Source: Stagonosporopsis chrysanthemi (lineage: Eukaryota; Ascomycota; Dothideomycetes; Pleosporales; Didymellaceae). From it: a DNA stretch of 64,000 bases. The stretch lies in NCBI GenBank assembly GCA_022560025.1, contig JAFISE010000080.1, positions 1 to 64,000 of the forward strand, read 5' to 3'. The position numbers and the translations under genes are program-made. This document shows, piece after piece, positions 56,014-64,000 of the stretch; within the stretch, counting starts at the first letter, position 1, and each line of letters begins with the position of its first letter. The notes under the pieces were generated by a model. It saw nothing but the letters and a program-made list of their open reading frames with translations. It had not been told where the DNA came from and made no database searches.

Positions 56014-57902
56014 ATGAGCTTTGCCGACCAGATCCGGAAACCTGGAAACAGAAGAAAGAATCGCAATGCAACGGAGCCATCAGCATCTTCGGAAGATGAG
56101 CTCTCATCCGATGCAAATACATCGATGAATCGATTGCGAGAACCTTCGTCAACAAAGTATGCGAATGGTAAAACTCTTGAAACATTACTGCTAACCTGCG
56201 AAGGAACGAAGTCGGCATTCTTGTCATGGGGCTCACGGGAGCCGGCAAAAGCACGTTTATCTCTCACTTGACCAGGCAGCAGGTCCAAATCGGCCATTCA
56301 TTGGACTCTTGTAAGTAACTCATAGATCTGGTGGTCTCCACTGATGTGTCCTCGGTAGGTACAACAGTGGTAGATGGATATCTCTACGAACGTAGGGATG
56401 ATCGAAATATCTGGCTCATCGATACTCCAGGATTTGATGACACTAGCAAAGCAAACGCTAAAGTCCTCCGAGAGATTGCATCCTCCGTGTGCACTTTCTC
56501 TGATGACAAGCGTTTGAGCATTGGCGGGCTGATTTATGTTCACCGTATCACTGATATAAGAATGTCAGGTTCATCGCTAAAAAGCATTAGGATATTTGAG
56601 GCTTTATGTGGGGAGGCCTGTTTCGAAGCTGTTACAGTAGTTACAACGATGTGGGATGGCCTTCAATCAGAAACTGCAAGAACTGCTGCAGAGACCAGAG
56701 AATCTACACTAAAAAGCCGCCCAGAATTTTTTGGTCGCTTGATAGAGAAAGGTGCGGCGTTCCAGAGGCTTGAAGATCCGTTCAAGAACAGCGGAATGAT
56801 TGTCGACCGTCTGGTAGATCGCGGAGTGGGCCGAGGCAAAGAGGCAGTGCTCGCTATGCAACAAGAGATATGCGCAGATGATTACAGCACTTTAGCGGAG
56901 ACATCTGTCGGTCGATGTCTTGAGCAAGATCTGAAAGAGACGGGTCAGATGTACGAGGCGAAAATCGTTGAGCTAGAGGAGTACCGAAAAACGCTGGCGA
57001 CCCAAGATACAGGCAATGAAGATGACGAGGATCTGCAGGCTGAAATCTCTGAGTTGTCTCAGTTGATTAATGAAGCCAGAAAGGACAAGGGTATCTTGTC
57101 TGTCACCTATGAGCAATTGAAAGAAGAAAGTAGGATTCGACTTGTTCGGAGGAGTAGAACAAGCCTCGAGCATGAGAATCGGGAGGAAAAATCAGCACAA
57201 GAGATCAAACTCGAGAAAGAAATCAGTAAACTTCAAAGCGCAGGGGGTAAGGCCGAGCTAAAGGCAACGAAGATGGAAAATGTTGTGGCCGATATGGACA
57301 AAGAGATACGAATACTGAAACAAGAACTCTCCCTTGCGACGGCTTCGAGAAGGGAAAAGAAGAGAGCTGCATTGTCGTTTGCTATGCCAGACTTCTGGGG
57401 CTGGATAACCTCGAAGCGGGGACCGGTAGTGACAGAGTGGCCAGCAACGCACAAGCCGCGCCGATCCGAATCCCTTCCTCTAGAGCCAAGAGATTCCAGG
57501 GCATCGCGAGGGTCAAGACAACGTGATTCCAGCCGATTCCATCGGCCTCATCGGGAGAAGAGGCCATCGAGGTCGGACGCAAAGGCATCACCTTCGCCAG
57601 GTGTGTGGGCTCAAAACGAACGAGCGTGTCTCTCAGAGCATGATACTCTTCCATCTGAGCAATATACCTATGAACAGGAGTACAGTCAGACAAGAACTGT
57701 GTCAGATATTCCATACCCTTCTGGTACTGTAGTATCTCCAGTACCGTATGGAACTATCCCACAACCTATCAGGACAATGCCCCTTCGGCATGTGCAAGAA
57801 GGTGGTCTTGAAAGAAGATATCCTCCGGAAATTACATATTGTGCGTCGCCAGTAGGCAATATGGAGCCTTCTAGCGGGTATCAGAGTCGAAACCCTCATT
57901 GA
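56014..57902 (+). CDS. AIG1-like P-loop GTPase with coiled coil and disordered tail (paralogue 2)
   Basis: Exons are 56014-56156, 56204-56310 and 56359-57902, with introns of 47 and 48 nt (GTATGC, GTAAGT donors; CTAAC branch); 597 aa. The N-terminus is a charged, Ser-rich ~45-residue extension. P-loop GLTGAGKST at 57-65; SCTT (83-86); IWLIDTPGFDD with DTPGFDD at 105-111; TTMWD at 179-183. Residues ~255-405 are strongly coiled-coil (Glu/Lys heptads such as ELEEYRKTLATQ and KLEKEISKLQS). From ~410 the tail is Arg/Ser/Pro-rich and disordered. It ends in GYQSRNPH without a CaaX box, unlike its two neighbours. It may therefore be a soluble partner that assembles with the membrane-bound ones; that is inference. 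Confidence 0.87.
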
Positions 57903-58444
57903 CATTGTTAATTTGTTAGTGAGTCCGCTAGGCTACTTATCCCTTCATGGTTTTCTATGTCACACTCCTTGCTTGGTCAGTGGCTTATAAGTGCGCATCT
58001 AAGTACATGGGGCATGTTGCTTTTCTGAAAAGGCAAAAAGAACACATTTGCGTAGGTGGTAAATCGCTTTTCAGTCTTATACATGGTGCTGAGCATACGA
58101 AACAAGACGATCGTGATGATGATGCAAGATTGACATTGTGATCGCTACTCTGTGATTGGATACAGGAAATACCTTGCGCTAATTCATTCTTGCGTTATTG
58201 GTAAGACCGGTCTGTTCATGCAAGCCAAAGTGGGGGCTGTACATATGCACCTGGGCAGGAAGGACTTTGCAGCACACAGCCTTCGGGCTTAGTCCACCGA
58301 GCACGCAGCCACATTATGCAGGCTGTCAGAGGGTTGATTAAGACACAGCCTCGCCATCTCGTAGATGTAATGTCAGGGTTCTCCATCGCATAGTGGCCTT
58401 CTTTTGAACAGCTTTCCTCTGCGGTCCAGAAAGCGACAGATGGA
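57903..58444. other. Intergenic between GTPase paralogues 2 and 3
   Basis: About 540 bp with only short frames. It holds the promoter of paralogue 3. Confidence 0.4.
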
Positions 58445-59578
58445 ATGTCGGCAAACGATACCTTCCGTGCTAATCGGGCTGATAGTCCCCAGCTCAATAT
58501 CCCGAGCCTCCCACATCTGAAGTAAGCTAGCGTTATCTGTAGAGATCATTCAGAGTCATGCTGACAGCCTCACCAGTACAGACGATGTCATCATAGCAGT
58601 GATGGGTATCACTGGATGTGGCAAAACAACTTTTGTCAATCATTTTGCAAACAAAAAGCTCGTTGTTGGACACACTCTCGACTCGTGTGAGTTATATGAC
58701 CCCGATTTGATCTTTGGGAATACAGCTGAAAAAGTCCAGGCACCCAAGAAGTAGAAATTGCGCCCTGTACACTTGAGAATGGTAAAACCATATATCTGGT
58801 TGACACTCCTGGCTTCAATGATTCAAACCGCCCTGACACCGAGATACTACGACAAGTATCAGCTTGGCTCATAAAGTCGCATACCATGAGGCTTCATCTG
58901 GCTGGCATCATTTACCTTCATTGCATAATGGACAATCGTATCGGCGGAACTGGTACACGTAACCTGAAAATGTTTCGAAGACTCTGTGGAGATGACAACC
59001 TTGGCGGTGTAGTTCTGGCAACTACAATGTGGGAGAGTACTGATCGCACGAAAGCCAAAGAACGCGAAGTACAGCTCAAAAAAGAGGAAAAGCTTTGGGC
59101 TCCACTGATACGAGAAGGCAGCAAGGTATTGCGACAGGATGCGGGAGGAACCTCAGGTTTGAAGATCATCAATTACCTGATGAATCGCAAGACGAAGATG
59201 ACGCTAGACATTCAAACGGAGCTAGTGGATAAGAGGCTCAGGTTGGAGCAGACAGGAGCAGGAAGTGAGCTCGTATCACTGCTAGAGAAACGGGTTCAGG
59301 AGTACCAGCAGAAGATTGAGGAAATCGACCAGGAATTAGTAATCGTCTCTGGAAGATACCTTGATGTGAAAGAAGAGCTAGAAGAGGCTAAGAGCGATTG
59401 GGTGAAAGGATCCGCGAAGTTGGAGGCTGAGGTTAAAAGACTGAAGGTCTCGCAGGAGCAGATTGTAGCGGATGAGCGGAGCCGACATGAAGAGCAACTT
59501 GGGCAAGTGAGAGGGGTAGAAGCTAAGAAGTTACGTTTAAGGTATATTGAAGGGATGAAGAAGTGTTCCGTTATGTAG
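58445..59578 (+). CDS. AIG1-like P-loop GTPase with coiled coil and CaaX box (paralogue 3)
   Basis: Exons are 58445-58521, 58577-58686 and 58740-59578, with introns of 55 and 53 nt (GTAAGC, GTGAGT donors); 341 aa. P-loop GITGCGKTT at 36-44; LVDTPGFND with the G3 DTPGFND at 84-90; G4-position text TTMWE at 157-161. Family text includes LAGIIYLHCIMD and GTRNLKMFRRLCGDD. Residues ~230-325 form a coiled coil. The protein ends KKCSVM, a CaaX box with Met at the last position, predicting farnesylation, preceded by basic residues that would help membrane binding. It lies tandem with paralogue 2, same strand. Confidence 0.88.
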
Positions 59579-59649
59579 GCTGCGTAACCCTTTGTACACA
59601 ATGAACGTTCCCAAATCATAAGAACAAGGCGAAATACTTGAGCCTCTGT

Positions 59650-60573
59650 ACTTAAGACGCACTTACTCGAAACAATTAAGAGTACTATCATCCAGGGATA
59701 GTAACGAGGAGGCTCTTGCCACGCTGGCAAAGCACCATGCTGAAGACAACGATCAAGATCCTCTTGTTCACTTCGAATACAACAGAATCCGCAATGCGCT
59801 TGCATACGAACGAAGCATCGACCGGGATAGTTGGGCACAGAACTATCTTGAGCTGTTCAGAACCCCGGGCAACAGGAAGCGCATGTTTATCATTCTTTGG
59901 GCATCATGCCCTGCTGAGTTGTCCGGAAATGCTTTCATCTCTTACTACTTCTTACCGGTTCTTACCACTATTAGGTTGACAACTAGTCTTCAGCAAACTC
60001 TTATTAACGCGACCCAGCAAAAGCTCTCATGGTTCTCAGCGCTGTATTTTGCAACCCTTCTCCAGAAGGTCGGTCGCAAGCCACTGTTCCTGACTTCCCT
60101 GAGTATGATCCTCATCTGCCTAGTCAGCATCACTACTGGAAGCGCTGTATTTGCAAATGACTTCAGCAACAAAACCGCGGGAGGCGTTGTTATTGCGTTT
60201 CTGTACCTCTTCTCTCCTGCATACAACCTCGGTCTTAACAGCAACCTGGGACTCTACATCACAGGAATTCTGCCATTCAGTCTTCGCATGCGTGGCCAAG
60301 CCAGTCTACAGCTCTTCTCCACCTGCTTCTCACTCATATCGACGTACGTAGCCCCAATTGGACTCGAGGACCTGGCCTGGAAGTTCTATCTTTATTCCTT
60401 GGGTTATGATTGAGATCTTTGTCGTATGGCTTGTTTACCCTGAGTCAAAGGGACCGTCGCTCGAAGAAACCGTCTGGTTGTTCGATAGACCCGAAGCAAC
60501 AAATGTTATTGTAACGGAGAAGGAGGACGATGTGGTGCGTGTTGAGGTCACAAATATCGCACAGAAGGTCTGA
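59650..60573 (+). pseudogene. Truncated MFS sugar-transporter remnant
   Basis: The text is the second half of a fungal sugar porter: the loop EEALATLAKHHAEDN and VHFEYNRIRNALAYE, then helices 7-12 (FSALYFATLLQKVGRKPLFL carries the conserved GRKP-type loop) and the terminal motif YPESKGPSLEETVWLFD. The first six helices are absent; an in-frame TAA lies at 59619-59621. The final ~50 residues are in another frame; the shift falls at about 60400-60412, where the last helix is interrupted (LYSLGYD then stop). A 5' truncation plus a frameshift makes this a pseudogene. It borders the GTPase trio. Confidence 0.8.
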
Positions 60574-61475
60574 ATGCACGTGCAGCTCTTTGCATCCTGG
60601 CACATGGTGCTTGCCTATGCCACGATTACTGCAATACACAATTGAACTATAAAGGCTTTCCAAAAGCCTAACTGGCAGTAGTAAATAATACATGTCTGCA
60701 AAAATATATTGGGATAGTTTTTAATAAGATTTGTAGCCAACTTGAGGTTCTATTGTTGCCACGAAAGATTGTTCAAAAGAAACGAGCTTCTTTGCACTTA
60801 TACAGTGAAGTAATTATGCTTAATGCGAGAGCGAGATCCTGCGGTGTAGAAGGCCCGAAGCTTGAGATTGTGACAAATTCGATGGTCAATGCACACTTCG
60901 GACTCCGAGAGCTCCAGTGCCCGATACGTACTTGAAAGACATCTCAGAACAACAATATTGTACAATACCTTGAGAGAAACACAAAAAACCACATTGTTCC
61001 CGAGGGAGAAGTGCTGCCAGTGGCAAGATCGTTTAGTGGTTCAACCTGCGCTCTGGTATCAGTAAGGTCATCTTCGTGAACAGCACAACTTCATACGTGC
61101 CAAGAGGCGCACTCCTAGTAGTTCCAGCTGCTAAATTCTGCTTACCGTGAGTAGAGACTGGTACCAAGCCAATTAAACTTATTTTGCACAACATGTGAAA
61201 AGTGCACATTGAGTAGGAATTAGCACCAAACGTCAAGTACACTTAACATTGCACGGTATGCAAAGAGTGCACATCGACCAGTTCTCTGTGCATGTTTATA
61301 AGAATGCTTACCGTGAGTAGGGCCGAAAGATGGACCTGCATTCATGAGTGACTATAAACACTGCGGCATGTCTTGTGTATCAGAGATCACTATCATCAGC
61401 TTGTTGCAGCATCAAATCCATACTAAGCACAATCATCAACTCCAACTTCCCAACGAGTCTCCTTTCTTCCATTCA
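60574..61475. other. Intergenic with short direct repeats
   Basis: About 900 bp upstream of the alcohol dehydrogenase. CTTACCGTGAGTAG occurs at about 61140 and again at about 61308, and a GTGCACAT-centred motif recurs at about 61201 and 61270, so a ~150-bp segment may be a diverged duplication. No gene is seen. Confidence 0.45.
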
Positions 61476-62859
61476 ATGGCTCCAACAATTCCCAAAACCG
61501 CTCGTGCAGTTGTACTTGAAGACCCTGGAGCACCATGGACCATCAAAGAGGTGCCTGTCTATATGCCTGAGCAAGACGAGGTACGTGAGATCTGTCAATT
61601 CTTCTTTCCAAATCTACAGCGAATCTTTTTCCGAAGTCTGTCAGCCGATGGGTCAATCTAAACCACCACAGCTCTGTAGCCTGTATTTATGGAAAACTTC
61701 ATGTCTTGACGTGTAAGGACATGCTGACTGCTCCAGATCCTCATCAAGGTCCTTGCCTGTGGCGTGTGTCACTCTGACACCTTCCTGCAGCAGGGTGCTT
61801 TTGGTGCAATGTAAGTCCAAGCTGCCTCCCAATCAGTTCTCAAACAAAGTCTGACAGCCTACAGGGCTTCTTTCCCCCGCATCCCAGGCCACGAAATGAT
61901 CGGAGACGTTGTCGCCGTCGGACCCGGCGAGAAGAAGTGGCGCGTTGGCGACCGCGTTGGTGGAGCGTGGCACGGAGGCCACGACGGAACATGCAAGGCG
62001 TGTAATCGTGGGCTTTTCCAGATGTGTGACAACGCGGTTGCGAATGGAATCAATCGCGACGGCGGATGTAAGTCACGCCCTCTCCCCCCTCTTCCGGGTC
62101 TTGCACTTTTTTCCATCAAAAAGCAACACAGAATCGAAAGAGCTGACCGTGCTCATCAGATGCTGAATACTGCACCCTCCGCACCGAAGCCGCCATCCGC
62201 GTCCCCTCTTCCGTGGATCCAGCAGCCTACGCGCCCATGCTCTGCGCTGGCGTTACCACCTACAATTCCTTGCGCAACATGAATATCACCGCCGGCGACG
62301 TAGTCGCAGTCCAGGGTATTGGCGGACTAGGGCACTTGGCCATTCAGTACGCCCGTAAGATGGGGTTCCGGACTGTTGCGCTGTCGACGAGTGGCTCGAA
62401 GAGGGAGTTTGCAAAAGAGCTTGGTGCAAATGATTACATCGATACGAGTAAGGAGGATGCCGCGGAAGCGCTGCAGAAGATGGGCGGAGCGAGCTGTATC
62501 GTTGTCACGGCACCAAGTCCGGCGGTGATGGGGCCGTTGGTTGGTGGGCTGGGTCCAAGAGGAAAGCTTTTGATTCTTGCTGGTAAGTGTTGCAGGATAC
62601 GCCGGCGAAGTTTTTGCACTGACTTCCTGAAGCTGTAGGAGACATCCCTGTAGATACCGTCAAGCTCATGGCAAAGGGAGCATCGGTTCACGGCTGGCCC
62701 GCAGGTCACGCTCTCGACTCTGAAGAGGCCATCTCGTTTGCGCAGCATCAAGATGTCAACTGTATGATTGAGAAATTTTCTTTTGACAAAGTCGAAGAGG
62801 CGGTTGAGCACATGGAATCTGGTAAGGTTCGTTTCAGGGCTGTCTTGGTGATGGAGTAG
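61476..62859 (+). CDS. Zinc-dependent alcohol dehydrogenase (GroES-like)
   Basis: Five exons: 61476-61580, 61737-61810, 61865-62067, 62160-62582 and 62639-62859. Introns are 156, 54, 92 and 56 nt (GTACGT, then GTAAGT donors); phases agree; 341 aa, a typical medium-chain length. Catalytic zinc ligands: C46 in CGVCHSD and GHE with H69-E70. The structural-zinc loop reads GGHDGTCKACNRGLFQMC; the first of the four usual Cys is replaced by Asp. The Rossmann motif is GIGGLGHLAIQYA. NAD(P)-dependent oxidation of alcohols or reduction of aldehydes in the cytosol is expected; the substrate is open. Confidence 0.92.
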
Positions 62860-64000
62860 ACGAGATACTGGGCTTCGGTCCTTTTTCAGTCTCAGTCAGT
62901 TAAGAACAAACGGATGGCAGGAGAATCTCGGAGCTTGAACTGATGCCAATTAAGAGCAAAGCTTGCGTAGATCTGTAGAATCGAAAACTTGTGACCGAAA
63001 ACGTGGAAAAAAAGCTTCGTCACTATCTCAATGCGAGTGTGAAAACTGGTGTTCTTGAGATACCTCCGACGTCATTTAGCGTCCTTGTCTTGAATCGCCG
63101 GTAATGCTGCTTCTCATCATTGACCACTCACAGTGTAGTTCGAGGAGTGCAAATAACTTTCTAGTGTGCATTTATGGGCCTTGTAACATGCCACGTACAT
63201 GCTTATTCGGTAAGACGGCTTGCGAACGTGCTTCCTCAAGCGTTTTCCGAAATTCAAGATACTACGCACACGCTGGGACGTAGAGAAGAGAACCCGGCAT
63301 GCTGAACTACGAAAGCGCCGGAGCAGGATGTGAGACGTAGTAGCACCTGCGGCTGAACTCTTCCCTCCGTGTCGAAGTTGATCGAACAACCCCCCATTCT
63401 TGTCATACAAACCTGCCATACCTAAGCCTTCTGGACATCTTCCCGAACGAATCTTTGTAACAGCAGCCTCCACAGCATCTAATGCGCTGCGTTGTATGGT
63501 CAAGGAAACATGCGTCAAACTCGCGGCGCCCAAAGTCGTCGCAAATCCATTCCAGCGAAAACAAGCGAGAACAACCGCATTCGCACCTAGCACGGCCACA
63601 TTGCCAACAGACACCACACTATTAGGTTCACACATTGTAAGGCTTAGCGACCCTCGCGCCTGCATGATTGGTGTCGCTCCTGTCAGGGGCTCGAAAGAGG
63701 GGACGGCGATAACCGCCACCGAGGCGTCTAGGCTGCGAGCTGAACGTCGTGGCAGGAGCTAAACAATGACAAGCTCAGCCTCACCATCCAAGGCTCGAAT
63801 CGACGGCAGCGGTAGGCTGGTCCAAGCTGTGGGTAGACACTGCTTTGGCTCGAATAGGCCGACTGCCCTGGGCGAGCCTTTTGGTGGCTTCTCCTGTTAC
63901 GAGAGCGCTGGGGTTCGAATACTCAGCCCAGGAGAAAAAGTGTAAATGTACTTAACCGAAGCTCTTCTCGCCTGTAACACATTCGTACCGTGAAATCCTA
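62860..64000. other. Right edge, no well-supported gene
   Basis: A 200-codon minus-strand frame (63719-63117) opposes a 120-codon plus-strand frame (63762-63400). The minus frame has some regular text (SVGNVAVLGANAVVLACF, DAVEAAVTKIRSG) but no family that I recognise, and both may be chance. A gene may continue past the window edge. Confidence 0.3.

Noticed and set aside
63880..63935. tRNA-like T-arm (GGGGTTCGAAT) near the right edge
   Set aside because: The stem pairs imperfectly and no matching acceptor stem, D-arm or anticodon arm lies at the right distance on either strand.

Overview
This window reads as nuclear DNA of a filamentous ascomycete. The genes carry short introns of about 46-156 nt with GTRNGT donors and CTRAC-type branch sites. 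Gene density is moderate, and the families are typically Pezizomycotina: PTH11-like receptor, DUF4267, NCS1 and MFS permeases, P450, LPxEIR/F-box proteins and an AIG1-like GTPase family. Dothideomycetes is my inference from the many LPxEIR proteins; no rRNA or tRNA was found to fix the species.

Layout. 0-7 kb: a low-complexity poly-C edge, geranylgeranyl diphosphate synthase (-), a 27-nt minisatellite, an LPxEIR protein (-) divergent from diphthine methylesterase DPH7 (+), and an orphan ORF. 7-9.8 kb holds no gene I can support. 9.8-19 kb: an NCS1 permease, then three LPxEIR/F-box loci, two of them broken by a frameshift or in-frame stops. 19-25 kb: two convergent secreted proteins that share a leader-like N-terminal module, a K/P-rich linker and a dibasic site but carry unrelated C-terminal domains, with an acetoacetate-decarboxylase-like gene between them. 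25-35 kb: an F-box protein, a 2OG-Fe(II) oxygenase divergent from an MKT1 homologue, and another LPxEIR protein. 36-39.5 kb: a Tea4/Bud14 SH3 polarity protein. 41-51 kb: an F-box pseudogene, PTH11-like receptor, P450, DUF4267 protein and MFS transporter. 51.3-54.3 kb: a gene-free stretch with a decayed repeat. 54.3-59.6 kb: three paralogous AIG1-like GTPases. 59.6-63 kb: a truncated sugar-transporter pseudogene and a zinc alcohol dehydrogenase.

Housekeeping genes (GGPPS, DPH7, MKT1, Tea4) alternate with accessory blocks. The two most interesting blocks are the GTPase trio, in which two members end in a CaaX prenylation box and all share the same two intron positions, and the modular secreted pair at 19-25 kb. 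A 164-184 bp repeat family with TG...CA ends and perfect 5-bp target duplications (three copies) looks like solo LTRs. One repeat pair and two of the broken F-box genes show C-to-T type decay that could reflect RIP. Splice sites were called by eye from consensus and reading frame; no homology search was run.
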